Source: an uncultured Glaciecola sp. (lineage in GTDB: Bacteria; Pseudomonadota; Gammaproteobacteria; Enterobacterales; Alteromonadaceae). From it: a DNA stretch of 39,368 bases. A program made the translations under genes and the position numbers. Below the pieces are notes generated by a model. The model saw only the letters and a list, made by a program, of their open reading frames with translations, did not search any database and had not been told where the DNA came from. Of this stretch, positions 9,909-20,046 are shown piece after piece (position 1 is the stretch's first letter; every line of letters begins with the position of its first letter). Location of the stretch: NCBI GenBank assembly GCA_937125395.1, contig CAKZLI010000037.1, positions 1-39,368 of the forward strand, read 5' to 3'.

Positions 9909-11132
9909 ATGAGCGATTTACAATTACCAATCTATTTAGATTATTCCTCAACAACACCTGTCGACCCTCGTGTTGCAAAAAAAATGACCGAATGCCTTGA
10001 AATGGAAGGTAATTTTGGTAACCCAGCGTCTCGCTCTCATCGTTTCGGTTGGGTAGCAGAAGAAGCGGTTGATATTGCACGAAATCAAATTGCAGATTTG
10101 GTTAACGCCGATCCTCGTGAGATTGTGTTTACTTCTGGTGCAACTGAATCAAATAACCTAGCGATTAAAGGTGCGGCTAATTTTTATCACAAGCGTGGTA
10201 AACACATCATTACGTTAAAAACAGAACACAAAGCCGTGCTTGATGCATGTCGTCAATTAGAGCGTGAAGGCTACGAAGTCACCTACATGGAGCCTGAGCC
10301 GAATGGCTTGGTTGACCTTGATAAGTTACAAGCCGAAATGCGTGACGACACAGTGCTCGTAAGCATCATGCACGTCAATAATGAAATTGGTGTTATTCAA
10401 GATATACAAGCTATCGGTGCAATTTGTCGTGCTCGCAAAATTATTTTTCATGTTGATGCAGCTCAATCAACTGGCAAGATAGCGATTGATTTACAAACGG
10501 CCAACGTTGATTTGATGTCTTTCTCAGGTCACAAGACTTACGGTCCTAAGGGCATTGGTGCATTATACGTTAGCCGCAAACCTCGCGTACGTATCGAGGC
10601 ACAAATTCACGGTGGTGGACACGAGCGTGGTATGCGTTCAGGTACATTAGCAACGCATCAAATCGTGGGCATGGGTGAAGCATTTGCCTTAGCAAAACAA
10701 GAAATGGCCTCTGAAAATGAGCGCATTCGCATGCTGCGTGACCGATTATGGAATGGTATTAAAGATATCGAAGCTGTTTACTTAAATGGTGATTTTGACC
10801 AGCGTGTTGTGCATAACTTAAATGTATCGTTTGCTTATGTTGAAGGCGAATCATTGATTATGGCACTAAAGGACATGGCGGTATCGTCTGGCTCAGCGTG
10901 TACGTCAGCTTCATTAGAACCAAGTTACGTGTTGCGTGCCTTAGGTTTGAATGACGAATTAGCCCATAGCTCGATTCGATTTAGTTTTGGTCGTTTTACG
11001 ACTGAAGAAGACATTGATTACGTCATTGGTGTGATTAACAACGGCATTGAAAAATTACGTGAAATGTCACCACTTTGGGATATGTACAAAGACGGTGTGG
11101 ATATAGCGAGTGTGGAGTGGGTTCACCACTAA
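9909..11132 (+). CDS. iscS: Cysteine desulfurase IscS
   Basis: IscS takes sulfur from cysteine with pyridoxal phosphate and passes it as persulfide to IscU and other acceptors. The 407 residues (E. coli 404; three extra at the N-terminus) include H107 in TEHKAV, the PLP lysine K209 in [12 protein letters not shown], and the mobile-loop cysteine C331 in [21 protein letters not shown]. The short C-terminal tail ends SVEWVHH, like the E. coli IscU-binding tail. It is the second gene of the operon, and thiolation of tRNA may also depend on it. Confidence 0.99.
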   Translation: MSDLQLPIYLDYSSTTPVDPRVAKKMTECLEMEGNFGNPASRSHRFGWVAEEAVDIARNQIADLVNADPREIVFTSGATESNNLAIKGAANFYHKRGKHIITLKTEHKAVLDACRQLEREGYEVTYMEPEPNGLVDLDKLQAEMRDDTVLVSIMHVNNEIGVIQDIQAIGAICRARKIIFHVDAAQSTGKIAIDLQTANVDLMSFSGHKTYGPKGIGALYVSRKPRVRIEAQIHGGGHERGMRSGTLATHQIVGMGEAFALAKQEMASENERIRMLRDRLWNGIKDIEAVYLNGDFDQRVVHNLNVSFAYVEGESLIMALKDMAVSSGSACTSASLEPSYVLRALGLNDELAHSSIRFSFGRFTTEEDIDYVIGVINNGIEKLREMSPLWDMYKDGVDIASVEWVHH

Positions 11133-11179
11133 TTAACCGATTCGTTGAATTAACAAATTTTTAGAATATTGATATCATA

Positions 11180-11207
11180 TTGACGCTGTGTTGCAGCGTC
11201 ATACTAT
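11180..11207 (+). other. Hairpin and possible internal promoter between iscS and iscU
   Basis: TGACGCTG, a TGTTG loop and CAGCGTCA (11181-11201) form a perfect 8-pair stem in the 93-base gap between iscS and iscU. It is followed by A residues, not T, so it is not a terminator. The same bases can be read as TTGACG (11180-11185), 16 bases, then TACTAT (11202-11207), a fair sigma-70 promoter. Either an mRNA-processing structure or an internal start could explain it. Confidence 0.45.
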
Positions 11208-11225
11208 ACAAAAAAGGTAACTGTC

Positions 11226-11606
11226 ATGGCTTATAGCGAAAAAGTAATCGATCATTATGAAAACCCTAGAAACGTAGGTGCTTTTAGTAAAGACGACAAA
11301 AATATTGCAACGGGAATGGTTGGCGCACCTGCGTGTGGCGATGTAATGAAATTACAACTTAAAATTAGTGATAGTGGTATTATCGAAGACGCTAAATTTA
11401 AAACCTATGGGTGTGGTTCTGCCATTGCATCAAGCTCATTAGTCACTGAGTGGGTTAAAGGCAAAACATTAGACGAAGCTGTTACGATCAAAAACACCGA
11501 TATTGCAGCAGAGCTTGCATTACCACCGGTTAAGATCCATTGCTCAATTTTAGCTGAAGATGCGATTAAAGCAGCAGTAAAAGATTTCAAAGCAAAGAAC
11601 GCTTAA
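11226..11606 (+). CDS. iscU: Iron-sulfur cluster scaffold IscU
   Basis: IscU is the scaffold on which [2Fe-2S] clusters are built from IscS sulfur, then released by HscA-HscB. All key residues stand at E. coli positions: C37 and D39 in GAPACGDVM, C63 in YGCGSA, H105 and C106 in IHCSILA. LPPVK at 99-103 is the motif bound by HscA, which fits the presence of hscA downstream. Length is 126 residues (E. coli 128). The ATG follows AAAAAAGGTAACTGTC. The stop codon lies inside a 14-base perfect palindrome (11598-11611). Confidence 0.99.
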   Translation: MAYSEKVIDHYENPRNVGAFSKDDKNIATGMVGAPACGDVMKLQLKISDSGIIEDAKFKTYGCGSAIASSSLVTEWVKGKTLDEAVTIKNTDIAAELALPPVKIHCSILAEDAIKAAVKDFKAKNA

Positions 11607-11695
11607 GCGTTTAGCGATTGCCTTAATACGCAATCAGTTCATCAATCATAGTAAATAGATAGTTAGTATAAATAGTCAATCAATAGGGGTACTTT

Positions 11696-12019
11696 GTGGC
11701 AATTTCAATCTCAGATGCAGCAGCCAAACGGGCAAACGACTTTTTACAAAATCGTGGTTCGGGGATTGGTTTGCGCTTAGGTGTGAAAACCACAGGGTGC
11801 TCAGGTTTAGCTTATGTACTGGAATTTGTTGATGAACTTAACGAAGATGATACCGTTTTTGTTGATAACGGCGTGACGGTGATCATTGACGGTAAAAGCT
11901 TAGTGTATTTGGATGGTACCCAGTTAGACTTTGCAAAAGAAGGATTAAACGAAGGTTTTCAATTCATTAATCCTAATGCAAATGGTGAATGTGGTTGTGG
12001 TGAGAGCTTTAACGTATAG
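11696..12019 (+). CDS. iscA: A-type iron-sulfur carrier IscA
   Basis: IscA carries clusters or iron from the scaffold to apo-proteins, notably [4Fe-4S] enzymes. The 107 residues equal the E. coli length and hold the three ligand cysteines C35 (TTGCSGLAY), C99 and C101 (ECGCGESF). The start is GTG at 11696 with AGGGGT seven bases earlier; [12 protein letters not shown] matches the E. coli MSITLSDSAA start. The 89 bases between iscU and iscA contain small inverted repeats but no terminator. Confidence 0.98.
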   Translation: MAISISDAAAKRANDFLQNRGSGIGLRLGVKTTGCSGLAYVLEFVDELNEDDTVFVDNGVTVIIDGKSLVYLDGTQLDFAKEGLNEGFQFINPNANGECGCGESFNV

Positions 12020-12089
12020 CGTTAAGACACGACCATTCAAATTCGTTTAACCGATTCTTCATATTCAACAAATAACTAGGTGTGCTGCG

Positions 12090-12617
12090 ATGAATTATTT
12101 CGAGCTGTTTAATTTACCCCAAACTCTTGAATGTGATAAACAGCAACTCAGTCAAGCTTATCAAGCCCTGCAACAGCTCACTCATCCTGATAAGTTTGCT
12201 GCTGATACCGAACAAGCCCAGCGTCTCGCCCTGCAAAAAAACTCACTCGTCAATGATGGCTATTCCATCTTAAAACATCCCTTAAGCCGTGCGCAGCATT
12301 TATTAGCATTGCGCGGCATTGAGTTAAACGGTGAGCAACAAACATTGCAAGATACCTCTTTTTTAATGCAACAATTAGAATGGCGAGAAGCGTTAGCAGA
12401 AGCCGAGCAAGATGAAGATGCGTTGCATGAATTTGCAGACGACATTGAGCATGAAATTCAAACTTATCTTACGCGGTTACAGACGTTGTTTGCCGAAACT
12501 GAATTGCAAGATCACACCGATCACAATCAAACAATCGCTCAAGAAATACGTAAGCTGACTTTTATCTATAAGTTTCAAACGCAAATAGAACATCACCTCG
12601 AAGAACTAGAAGAGTAG
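12090..12617 (+). CDS. hscB: J-domain co-chaperone HscB
   Basis: HscB brings cluster-loaded IscU to HscA and stimulates its ATPase. The 175-residue protein (E. coli 171) has an N-terminal J domain with HPD at 32-34 (LTHPDKFA), then the helical IscU-binding domain, here acidic and Gln-rich with [17 protein letters not shown] near 90-106. The stop codon is two bases before the hscA start, so the two are translationally linked. Confidence 0.97.
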   Translation: MNYFELFNLPQTLECDKQQLSQAYQALQQLTHPDKFAADTEQAQRLALQKNSLVNDGYSILKHPLSRAQHLLALRGIELNGEQQTLQDTSFLMQQLEWREALAEAEQDEDALHEFADDIEHEIQTYLTRLQTLFAETELQDHTDHNQTIAQEIRKLTFIYKFQTQIEHHLEELEE

Positions 12618-12619
12618 AC

Positions 12620-14485
12620 ATGGCATTATTACAAATTGCAGAGCCGGGCTTAGCCCCTGCACCGCATCAGCGCAAACTTGCTGTTGGTATCGACCTAGGT
12701 ACAACCAATTCATTAGTGGCCACAGTGCGCAGTGGTCAGACACAAACATTACCTGATAATGAGGGCCGCACGTTATTACCGTCAGTGGTTCATTACAATG
12801 GCGATGTGATCACTGTCGGATATGCAGCACAAGCACTAGCTGACTCAGACCCAAGTAATACCATAGTGTCGGTGAAGCGCTTTATGGGGCAATCGTTGCA
12901 GGATGTTCAGCAACAATGGCAGCATTTACCGTATGATTTTAGTGCATGTGACGACGACCAAATTAGCTTCACTGCTGGCGGCAATGTCCATAATCCTGTG
13001 GGTGTATCAGCCGAAATACTCCGTGTTCTTAAAGCGCGTGCCGAGGCTTCACTCGGTGACGAGTTGACAGGTGCGGTCGTAACGGTTCCTGCTTATTTTG
13101 ATGATGCACAACGACAAAGTACGAAAGATGCAGCGCAGCTTGCTGGTTTAAATGTCTTGAGATTGTTGAACGAACCGACTGCCGCTGCGATTGCCTACGG
13201 ATTGGATTCAGGTCAAGAGGGTGTTATTGCCGTTTATGATCTTGGTGGTGGGACGTTTGATATTTCCATTTTACGTTTGCATAAAGGTGTTTTTGAAGTA
13301 TTGGCAACAGGCGGTAATTCAGCATTAGGTGGTGATGATTTTGATCACGCCATCGTACAGTATTGGATTAAGCAATGGGGCCTTGATGATGTTCAGCACA
13401 GTCAGGTTTATCGTCCATTGATGACATTAGCCAAAGCCACTAAACAAACATTAAGTGACAGTGAACAGGTATCTCAAACATTTTCTGTTGCTGGGATTGA
13501 GCATGATGCTTCATTAAGCCTGACCCAATTCAATTCAGTCATATCCACTTTAGTCAAAAATACCCTAAAAGCATGTCGTCGTAGTTTAAAAGATGCAGAC
13601 GTGAGTAAAGACGAAGTTGTCGAGATTGTACTTGTGGGTGGGTCTACTCGTGTCCCTTTGGTACGTGAACAAGTTGCAGAATTCTTTGGTAAACCAGCGC
13701 TCACTAGCATTGATCCTGACCAAGTTGTCGCTATCGGTGCTGCCACGCAAGCCGATATTTTAGCGGGCAATAAACCTGACTCAGACATGTTGTTATTAGA
13801 TGTATTACCTTTGTCGTTAGGTTTAGAAACAATGGGTGGGTTAGTCGAAAAAGTCATCCCACGTAATACCACCATTCCCGTCGCAAAAGCACAGGAGTTC
13901 ACCACATTTAAAGATGGTCAAACTGCCATGATGGTGCACGTGTTACAAGGTGAGCGTGAATTAGTTGATGATTGTCGTTCATTGGCGCGTTTTACACTCA
14001 CTGGTATACCGCCTATGGCAGCGGGTGCTGCACATATCCGAGTGACATTCCAAGTAGATGCTGATGGATTATTAAATGTTACAGCAATGGAAAAATCGAC
14101 CGGCGTGAACGCACAGATTCAAGTCAAACCCTCGTTTGGTTTAGCTGAAAATCACATCACACAGATGCTCAAAGCCTCCATGAGCCATGCCAAAGAAGAC
14201 ATGCAATCACGGATGCTAAAAGAACAACAAGTTGAAGCAATGCGCGTATTAGAAGCATTGAATACAGCTATTGCTAAAGATGGTGAGCAATTGCTTGATA
14301 GTGATGAGCTGGCACAGTTGCAAGCAACCATGGATGCCCTTACCATAGCCGCTAAAGGTGACGATACCGCCGCCATCAAATCAGCCATTACTGTTGTGGA
14401 TAATGCATCGCAAGCCTTTGCATCAAGACGTATGGACCAATCAATTCATCAAGCATTTGCCGGTCAATCGGTAAATGATATTTAA
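12620..14485 (+). CDS. hscA: Hsp70-class chaperone HscA
   Basis: HscA is the specialised Hsp70 that frees clusters from IscU by binding its LPPVK motif. The 621 residues (E. coli 616) show the nucleotide-binding signatures [15 protein letters not shown] near 22, [14 protein letters not shown] near 204 and [13 protein letters not shown] near 337. The substrate-binding part begins with [16 protein letters not shown] near 393. The gene follows hscB directly and precedes fdx by 14 bases, as in other isc operons. Confidence 0.98.
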   Translation: MALLQIAEPGLAPAPHQRKLAVGIDLGTTNSLVATVRSGQTQTLPDNEGRTLLPSVVHYNGDVITVGYAAQALADSDPSNTIVSVKRFMGQSLQDVQQQWQHLPYDFSACDDDQISFTAGGNVHNPVGVSAEILRVLKARAEASLGDELTGAVVTVPAYFDDAQRQSTKDAAQLAGLNVLRLLNEPTAAAIAYGLDSGQEGVIAVYDLGGGTFDISILRLHKGVFEVLATGGNSALGGDDFDHAIVQYWIKQWGLDDVQHSQVYRPLMTLAKATKQTLSDSEQVSQTFSVAGIEHDASLSLTQFNSVISTLVKNTLKACRRSLKDADVSKDEVVEIVLVGGSTRVPLVREQVAEFFGKPALTSIDPDQVVAIGAATQADILAGNKPDSDMLLLDVLPLSLGLETMGGLVEKVIPRNTTIPVAKAQEFTTFKDGQTAMMVHVLQGERELVDDCRSLARFTLTGIPPMAAGAAHIRVTFQVDADGLLNVTAMEKSTGVNAQIQVKPSFGLAENHITQMLKASMSHAKEDMQSRMLKEQQVEAMRVLEALNTAIAKDGEQLLDSDELAQLQATMDALTIAAKGDDTAAIKSAITVVDNASQAFASRRMDQSIHQAFAGQSVNDI

Positions 14486-14499
14486 TTAGGTAGAGTAGC

Positions 14500-14838
14500 A
14501 TGACACAAATTATATTTTTACCCCACGCAGAATTATGTCCTGATGGCGCGGTTTTAGAAGCACAAGAAGGCGAAACAGTATTAGATGTCGCACTCAAAAA
14601 TGGCATTGGCATTGAGCATGCGTGTGAAAAGTCATGTGCCTGTACCACTTGCCATATTATTGTCAGAGAAGGCTTTGATTCACTAGGCGAGAGTGATGAA
14701 TTAGAAGATGATTTACTCGATAAAGCATGGGGACTAGAACCTGAATCACGTCTTGGTTGCCAAGCATTTGTCCAAGATATCGATTTGGTTGTCGAAATTC
14801 CAAAGTACACATTGAATCATGCGAGTGAAGATCACTAA
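14500..14838 (+). CDS. fdx: Isc-type [2Fe-2S] ferredoxin Fdx
   Basis: This adrenodoxin-like ferredoxin supplies electrons for cluster assembly on IscU. Of 112 residues, C42, C48, C51 and C87 are the cluster ligands at the E. coli positions; C46 is extra. ESDELEDDLLDKAWGLEPESRLGCQ is the acidic partner-binding region. It is the last isc gene here: the following 96 bases hold a promoter for ndk but no iscX, which follows fdx in E. coli and Azotobacter. Confidence 0.98.
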   Translation: MTQIIFLPHAELCPDGAVLEAQEGETVLDVALKNGIGIEHACEKSCACTTCHIIVREGFDSLGESDELEDDLLDKAWGLEPESRLGCQAFVQDIDLVVEIPKYTLNHASEDH

Positions 14839-14855
14839 ACTAAATCAATAAAATG

Positions 14856-14885
14856 TTAGTGTTTTGCCGGTGTATTGCTTATAAT
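14856..14885 (+). promoter_or_regulatory. Promoter candidate for ndk
   Basis: A perfect -10 box TATAAT (14880-14885) is preceded at 18 bases by TTAGTG (14856-14861), a weak -35. It is about 50 bases before the ndk ATG. A second TATAAT at 14916 is too close to the start codon to serve. Confidence 0.5.
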
Positions 14886-14934
14886 CACGCAAAATTTAGT
14901 CTAACGACACAAACTTATAATATTGGAGCCCATC

Positions 14935-15366
14935 ATGGCCTTAGAAAGAACTTTTTCTATCATCAAACCAGACGCAGTTGCTAAAAACGTAATCGGCGCT
15001 ATCTACAATCGTTTTGAATCTGCCGGTCTTCGCATCGTTGCTTCTAAAATGGTACATTTAAGCAAAGAACAAGCGGAAGGTTTTTACGGTGAACATAAAG
15101 AGCGTCCATTTTTTGGTGCGTTAGTATCGTTCATGACATCTGGTCCAGTGATGGTTCAGGTACTTGAAGGCGAAAATGCAGTCATCAAAAATCGTGAAAT
15201 TATGGGTGCTACTAACCCAGCGGATGCTGCTGCCGGTACATTACGTGCTGATTACGCTGCATCAATTGATGAAAATGCGGTACACGGTTCAGATGCACCA
15301 GAATCTGCAGCTCGCGAAATTGCGTATTTCTTCTCTGACGAAGAAGTTTGCCCACGCACTCGCTAA
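14935..15366 (+). CDS. ndk: Nucleoside diphosphate kinase Ndk
   Basis: Ndk transfers the gamma phosphate of ATP to nucleoside diphosphates through a phospho-histidine. From ATG at 14935 it is 143 residues, the E. coli length. [12 protein letters not shown] is the N-terminal signature; [12 protein letters not shown] holds the active histidine near 117. A longer reading from TTG at 14923 is rejected because that TTG is part of the TTGGAG ribosome site and [13 protein letters not shown] is the family start. A strong terminator follows. ndk after the isc genes is a common arrangement. Confidence 0.98.
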   Translation: MALERTFSIIKPDAVAKNVIGAIYNRFESAGLRIVASKMVHLSKEQAEGFYGEHKERPFFGALVSFMTSGPVMVQVLEGENAVIKNREIMGATNPADAAAGTLRADYAASIDENAVHGSDAPESAAREIAYFFSDEEVCPRTR

Positions 15367-15383
15367 GCTCGCAACAGTTTGGT

Positions 15384-15410
15384 AAAAAGGGAGCGTTGTG
15401 CTCCCTTTTT
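15384..15410 (+). terminator. Rho-independent terminator of ndk
   Basis: AAAAAGGGAGC, a GTTGT loop and GCTCCCTTTTT form an 11-pair perfect stem with flanking A and T runs, 17 bases after the ndk stop. It can work on either strand, but the only adjacent upstream gene is ndk. Confidence 0.9.
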
Positions 15411-15460
15411 CATTTTAAAAAAACGTCGTATTTATTTACACAGTAACATTAGGTATCACA

Positions 15461-16630
15461 ATGACAACGGTTTCTATTTCTCCTGCCACTGACGCTGAAT
15501 CAGCACCGATCAAAAAGGTCAATTTATTAGATCTGACACGTTCTGGCATGCGCGAGTTTTTCGCATCTATTGGTGAAAAACCATTTAGAGCCGATCAAGT
15601 GATGCAATGGATTTATCATCAAGGTGTAAGCTCTATTGATGACATGTCTAATCTGAATAAACAGCTCAAAGAAAAATTAAACCGTTGTGCAGTTGTTGCT
15701 GCACCTGAAATTGCTTATCAACAAAATGCATCTGACGGCACGATCAAATTTGCGTTAACTTTAGCCGGTGGACAAGAAATTGAAGCGGTGTGGATCCCTG
15801 AGACTGACCGTGCCACCTTATGTGTTTCATCGCAAGTAGGCTGTGCTTTGGAATGTACATTTTGCTCAACGGCACAACAGGGTTTTAATCGTAATTTAGC
15901 TGTCAGTGAAATTATTGGTCAAGTATGGCGAGTAGCGACGACCATCGGCTTGTCTAAAGATACCGCTAAACGTCCCATTACCAATGTGGTTATGATGGGC
16001 ATGGGTGAGCCGTTGCTAAACCTAAAAAATGTCGTGCCAGCCATGGAATTAATGCTAGATGATTTTGGTTTTGGTTTATCAAAGCGCCGTGTCACCTTAT
16101 CCACATCCGGAGTTGTCCCTGCATTGGACATGTTAGGCGATCAGATTGATGTTGCATTAGCTATTTCGTTGCATGCACCTGATGATGCATTGCGTGATGT
16201 ATTGGTGCCGGTCAACAAAAAATACAATATTGAAACGTTTTTAGCCGGTGTACGCCGTTATTTGGACAAATCAAAAGCGAACCAAGGTAAGGTTACGATT
16301 GAATATGTGATGCTATCCAATATCAATGACAGTACTGATCAAGCGCATCAGTTAGCAAAAGTACTAAAAGATACGCCGTGTAAGATTAATCTCATTCCCT
16401 TTAATCCGTATCCGGGCTCTCCATATACATGTTCGAGCAATTCGCGTATTGACCGTTTTTGTAAGGTGCTGATGGCTGCTGGTTATACGGTCATGGTACG
16501 AAAAACTCGTGGCGATGATATTGATGCCGCGTGTGGCCAGTTAGTAGGGGATGTTGTTGATAGAACGAAACGCTTGATGAAAAAACAGTTAAAAGGTCAG
16601 CCAATTTCAGTTAAAGTAGATAACAATTAG
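15461..16630 (+). CDS. rlmN: Dual-specificity rRNA/tRNA C2-adenine methyltransferase RlmN
   Basis: RlmN is a radical-SAM enzyme that makes 2-methyladenosine at A2503 of 23S rRNA and at A37 of some tRNAs. The 389 residues (E. coli 384) have the radical-SAM cluster motif C128-x3-C132-x2-C135 (CALECTFC), [14 protein letters not shown] near 178-191, [10 protein letters not shown], and the C-terminal ARDAACGQL-like [12 protein letters not shown] with the methyl-carrying cysteine. The cluster must come from the Isc system encoded just upstream. A terminator separates it from ndk, so it should have its own promoter; I found no convincing one. Confidence 0.98.
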   Translation: MTTVSISPATDAESAPIKKVNLLDLTRSGMREFFASIGEKPFRADQVMQWIYHQGVSSIDDMSNLNKQLKEKLNRCAVVAAPEIAYQQNASDGTIKFALTLAGGQEIEAVWIPETDRATLCVSSQVGCALECTFCSTAQQGFNRNLAVSEIIGQVWRVATTIGLSKDTAKRPITNVVMMGMGEPLLNLKNVVPAMELMLDDFGFGLSKRRVTLSTSGVVPALDMLGDQIDVALAISLHAPDDALRDVLVPVNKKYNIETFLAGVRRYLDKSKANQGKVTIEYVMLSNINDSTDQAHQLAKVLKDTPCKINLIPFNPYPGSPYTCSSNSRIDRFCKVLMAAGYTVMVRKTRGDDIDAACGQLVGDVVDRTKRLMKKQLKGQPISVKVDNN

Positions 16631-16717
16631 ATACCTATATAGTTGATAGGTACACTGAGGTCGATATGTTGCATGGAACTGCGTATCGAGTATGCACACT
16701 ATAAGGATGATTAGGAT

Positions 16718-17689
16718 ATGTGGAAATTTGTCTTTTTGGCAATGTGGTTAGTCGTATTGTCAGGGTGTCAGACGGTGTCACACTCTACCCAAAGTATCCC
16801 TGATCCGTTGGCAGCCGCTAAGAATCGCTTAGCATTAGGCCTGACTTACCTCAAATCCAACAATTTTATACAAGCTAAATATAATCTGGATAAGGCGTTA
16901 GATTTTGCTCCACGCTTTGCCGATGCACATTTTGGTATTGCCTATTACCATCAACAAGTCGGTGAGCTGGCGTTGGCTGAAGACAGTTATCAAGTCGCAT
17001 TAAATCTTGATGAAAGCAATCCTGATATCGCAAACTCATACGGTGCTTTTTTGTGTTCTCAAGGTCATTATGTGGATGCACAAACGTATTTTTTTAAGGC
17101 CATCAAAAACCAAAATTACCTTTCCACTGCGCAGACCTACGAAAACTTAGCGTTGTGTAGTCAGTCACAAGGCGATATTTTTGCGGCAATTGATTATCTC
17201 AATAAAGCACTCAATCATGAACCCACGCGGCAACAAAGCTTATATTTGTTAGCGGAACTGTATGCTTCACAAAATCAGCATGACCAGGCCCTGCAGACTA
17301 TAAAAAGTTATGAACGAGTGGTCGGCCCGAATCCCGATTCAATGTTTTTAAGTTTTGATGTGGCGTTATCCCAAGGGAATGAGCAAAAAGCCCGCGGATG
17401 GTATAATGTATTATCGTCGCGCTATACGGGACATCCCAATACGTTGGTTGCCGAAAATAAACTAGCGGAATTTGTTGGTCACCGTCAACAACAAAAAGAT
17501 CGCACAAATGCACAAAAAACCTCTGACAAGATAATTAAACCTGTATACCATACACTTAAGTATGGCGAGACCTTGTATCGTTTATCTCGTATTTATAACG
17601 TGTCAGTGTTTGATATCATGACATGGAACACCATCGCTCAGACCGATAGCTTACCGATAGGTATGCAACTGATTGTTAGTTATCAGTAA
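16718..17689 (+). CDS. pilW: PilW/PilF-like TPR lipoprotein with C-terminal LysM domain
   Basis: PilW/PilF proteins are outer-membrane pilotins that help the type IV pilus secretin assemble. The protein has a lipoprotein signal with LSGC, Cys17 being the lipid site. TPR repeats span about 30-240, including ADAHFGIAYYHQQVGELALAEDSYQ and ANSYGAFLCSQGHYVDAQTYF (a PilW hallmark). A LysM-like domain ends the protein (about 278-322: KYGETLYRLSRIYNVSVFDIMTWN). At 323 residues it is longer than the roughly 250-residue relatives because of this domain. It lies between rlmN and rodZ, the normal place for pilW. No other pilus gene is in the window. Confidence 0.88.
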   Translation: MWKFVFLAMWLVVLSGCQTVSHSTQSIPDPLAAAKNRLALGLTYLKSNNFIQAKYNLDKALDFAPRFADAHFGIAYYHQQVGELALAEDSYQVALNLDESNPDIANSYGAFLCSQGHYVDAQTYFFKAIKNQNYLSTAQTYENLALCSQSQGDIFAAIDYLNKALNHEPTRQQSLYLLAELYASQNQHDQALQTIKSYERVVGPNPDSMFLSFDVALSQGNEQKARGWYNVLSSRYTGHPNTLVAENKLAEFVGHRQQQKDRTNAQKTSDKIIKPVYHTLKYGETLYRLSRIYNVSVFDIMTWNTIAQTDSLPIGMQLIVSYQ

Positions 17690-17731
17690 TTTTAATTTCT
17701 GTTGTCATATTGTAAGGATAAACCACCCATC

Positions 17732-18862
17732 ATGACAGACCATCAGCCAGAAGAAACCGTATTCGAAACCGCCGGCAGCTTATTGCTTAAAGGGCGAACC
17801 GACAAAGGGTTATCTATCCAAGATGTCGCAGATAAATTGCGTCTAAAAACAACCATCATCAATGCACTAGAAACTGATGACGTTATCCCTGAATTAGCAC
17901 TGACATTCAGTAAAGGCTATGTGCGCTCGTATGCAAAGTTATTGGATTTGGATGAGACGTCGGTTATCACCTTGTTTGATCAACAGCATAGCGCTGCTGC
18001 ATTGCCAGATAAAAAAATGCAAAGTTTTTCTCGAAAAGTCTCTCGAGATAGTCATGATTCACGCTGGATGTTGGTCACGTATAGTGTGATTGCTTTGGTG
18101 TTGTTGTTAATTATTGTGTGGTGGGTGCAATTCCAAGCGAAGACATTTTTTACTTCAGACAGTAATTTGCCGGCAGAAGTGGTGTCGGTTACCCCACAAG
18201 CATCGCAACCAGATGTCATAGGCATAAGCCCTACCAGTGCAGCCAATTCAAACGAGGCAGGCAATTCAACCGAGGCAGGCAATTCAACCGAGGCAGGCAA
18301 TGGCGTCGATAATCCGGAACAACTCTTAACCACACAGTCGCCATTGGTCAAACCGCAAGAGTTAGCACAAGACCAGACACCAGATCTGCAACAAGAGCTA
18401 GCGACAGGCCTTGATAACAATGATGCACCAATTACTGTTGATAATAACGTCGTTGCTGAGCTTGGCTCCGGCGCTGCCATCCCTGAGTTTGTTCCTGCAG
18501 CACAACCAGCAAATGTAGAACAAGTCATGACCGTGCTGGAAAGTGCCGATGTGGATGTCGAATCTGAGTTGCGCTTGTTTGACGATGCACAAAGCTCGGT
18601 TAGCTACGCGGTTGAGCCAGTTGAATTAATATTTAGCTTCACTGCTGATTGTTGGATAAAAATTACTGATGCAACCGGCAATGATATTGCGTATGGGATT
18701 AAAGCAGCTGGGCGGGTTATGCCCGTGTCAGGCCAACCTCCGTTTAGTATTATCTTGGGGACCCCAACCGAAGTATCCATCAGCTATGCTGGTGCTGATG
18801 TCGATTTGTCTTTTTTACCGCGTAACCGAACAGGTCGCTTTACTTTACCGCTACAGGAATAA
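17732..18862 (+). CDS. rodZ: Cytoskeleton protein RodZ
   Basis: RodZ links MreB filaments to the wall-elongation machinery. From ATG at 17732 it has 376 residues. A helix-turn-helix domain comes first (about 15-80: [20 protein letters not shown]), then a basic stretch, one membrane segment at about 112-132 ([16 protein letters not shown]), a low-complexity periplasmic linker, and a C-terminal beta domain (about 285-372: [20 protein letters not shown] and [10 protein letters not shown]). The TTG at 17702 in the same frame is rejected, since the ATG context matches the family start. AAGGA lies 13 bases before this ATG, a long spacing. The linker contains an 18-base tandem repeat. ispG follows after five bases. 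Confidence 0.93.
   Translation: MTDHQPEETVFETAGSLLLKGRTDKGLSIQDVADKLRLKTTIINALETDDVIPELALTFSKGYVRSYAKLLDLDETSVITLFDQQHSAAALPDKKMQSFSRKVSRDSHDSRWMLVTYSVIALVLLLIIVWWVQFQAKTFFTSDSNLPAEVVSVTPQASQPDVIGISPTSAANSNEAGNSTEAGNSTEAGNGVDNPEQLLTTQSPLVKPQELAQDQTPDLQQELATGLDNNDAPITVDNNVVAELGSGAAIPEFVPAAQPANVEQVMTVLESADVDVESELRLFDDAQSSVSYAVEPVELIFSFTADCWIKITDATGNDIAYGIKAAGRVMPVSGQPPFSIILGTPTEVSISYAGADVDLSFLPRNRTGRFTLPLQE
18245..18298 (+). repeat. Three 18-base tandem repeats inside rodZ
   Basis: Three adjoining units (18245-18262, 18263-18280, 18281-18298) of AATTCAACCGAGGCAGGC encode [12 protein letters not shown] and NSTEAG. Units 2 and 3 are identical; unit 1 differs by one base. They fall in the periplasmic linker, so copy-number change would stay in frame. 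Confidence 0.95.
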
Positions 18863-18867
18863 ACACG

Positions 18868-19989
18868 ATGTTTGCCGATAACCCAATTGTCCGTAGAAAA
18901 TCATTACGCATTAACGTTGGCGATGTGCCAATTGGAGATGGTGCGCCGATTGCGGTGCAGTCAATGACCAATACCCTCACGACTGATGTGGCTGCAACGG
19001 TAGCACAAATCAATCAAATCGTTGCAGTGGGTGGTGAGATTGTGCGTGTATCTGTGCCTACCATGGAAGCGGCTGAAGCGTTTAAATTGATTAAGCAACA
19101 AGTGTCGGTACCCTTAGTTGCTGACATTCATTTTGATTATCGTATCGCACTCAAAGTCGCAGAGTATGGCGTTGATTGTCTGCGTATTAATCCTGGTAAT
19201 ATCGGTAATATGGAGCGGGTACGTTCCGTTGTTGATTGCGCAAAGGACAAGAACATCCCGATCCGTATTGGTGTTAATGGCGGCTCACTCGAAAAAGACA
19301 TTCAAGAAAAATACGGCGAACCGACTCCACAAGCATTAGTTGAATCAGCAATGCGGCATGTTGATATCTTGGATAAGCTCAATTTTGATCAATTTAAAGT
19401 ATCTGTTAAAGCCTCCGATGTGTTTTTGGCTGTGGGGGCTTACCGTGAATTAGCAAAACAAATTATTCAGCCCTTACATTTAGGGATCACCGAAGCTGGT
19501 GGATTACGTTCAGGTTCGGTCAAAAGTGCTGTTGGATTGGGTATGTTACTGGCTGAAGGGATTGGTGATACCTTGCGGGTATCGTTAGCAGCTGATCCGA
19601 TTGAAGAAATCAAAGTCGGTTTTGATATTCTAAAATCACTGCGGATCCGATCACGCGGTATTAATTTAATTGCATGTCCTAGTTGTTCACGTCAAGAGTT
19701 TGATGTCATCGCAACGGTGAATGCATTAGAGCAACGAATTGAAGATATCCTTACCCCAATGGATGTGTCGATTATTGGCTGCGTTGTCAATGGTCCTGGT
19801 GAAGCCGAAGTGTCTGATATCGGATTAACTGGCGCGCGTAACATGAGTGGTTTTTATCTTGATGGAGAACGCCAGCGTGAACGCTTTGCCAATGATGATT
19901 TAGTCAATCAATTAGAACAAAAAATCAGAGCCAAAGCTGCACAATTAGATTTGAGTAAACGGATCAAAATCCAAGAAGTGTCTTCATAA
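18868..19989 (+). CDS. ispG: 4-hydroxy-3-methylbut-2-enyl diphosphate synthase IspG
   Basis: IspG is the [4Fe-4S] enzyme that reduces the cyclic diphosphate MEcPP to HMBPP in the MEP isoprenoid pathway. The 373 residues (E. coli 372) hold the cluster ligands C270, C273 (CPSCSRQEF), C305 and E312 ([11 protein letters not shown]) at the E. coli positions. [12 protein letters not shown] and RINPGNIG mark the TIM-barrel part. Its place after rodZ and before hisS is conserved. A strong terminator lies 26 bases downstream. Confidence 0.98.
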   Translation: MFADNPIVRRKSLRINVGDVPIGDGAPIAVQSMTNTLTTDVAATVAQINQIVAVGGEIVRVSVPTMEAAEAFKLIKQQVSVPLVADIHFDYRIALKVAEYGVDCLRINPGNIGNMERVRSVVDCAKDKNIPIRIGVNGGSLEKDIQEKYGEPTPQALVESAMRHVDILDKLNFDQFKVSVKASDVFLAVGAYRELAKQIIQPLHLGITEAGGLRSGSVKSAVGLGMLLAEGIGDTLRVSLAADPIEEIKVGFDILKSLRIRSRGINLIACPSCSRQEFDVIATVNALEQRIEDILTPMDVSIIGCVVNGPGEAEVSDIGLTGARNMSGFYLDGERQRERFANDDLVNQLEQKIRAKAAQLDLSKRIKIQEVSS

Positions 19990-20014
19990 CCATTTATTGA
20001 CTATACGTAAGTAC

Positions 20015-20046
20015 ATAAAGCCCCTATAATATGGGGCTTTATTTTT
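20015..20046 (+). terminator. Rho-independent terminator between ispG and hisS
   Basis: ATAAAGCCCC and GGGGCTTTAT form a 10-pair stem around an eight-base loop, followed by a five-T run. It separates rlmN-pilW-rodZ-ispG from hisS-yfgM-bamB-der. A second short hairpin (AAAATGC, AGT, GCATTTT at 20052-20068) follows at once. Confidence 0.85.

Noticed and set aside
12260..12445. Cys/Asn/Ser-rich minus-strand frame
   Set aside because: It is the shadow of the acidic, Gln- and Ala-rich hscB codons.
13474..13905. 143-residue minus-strand frame
   Set aside because: It is antisense to the well-conserved core of hscA.
16632..16652. TACCTAT/ATAGGTA hairpin after rlmN as a terminator
   Set aside because: The stem is AT-rich and has no T tract after it.
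18052..18528. 158-residue minus-strand frame
   Set aside because: It is antisense to the low-complexity linker of rodZ and has no ribosome site or recognisable domain.
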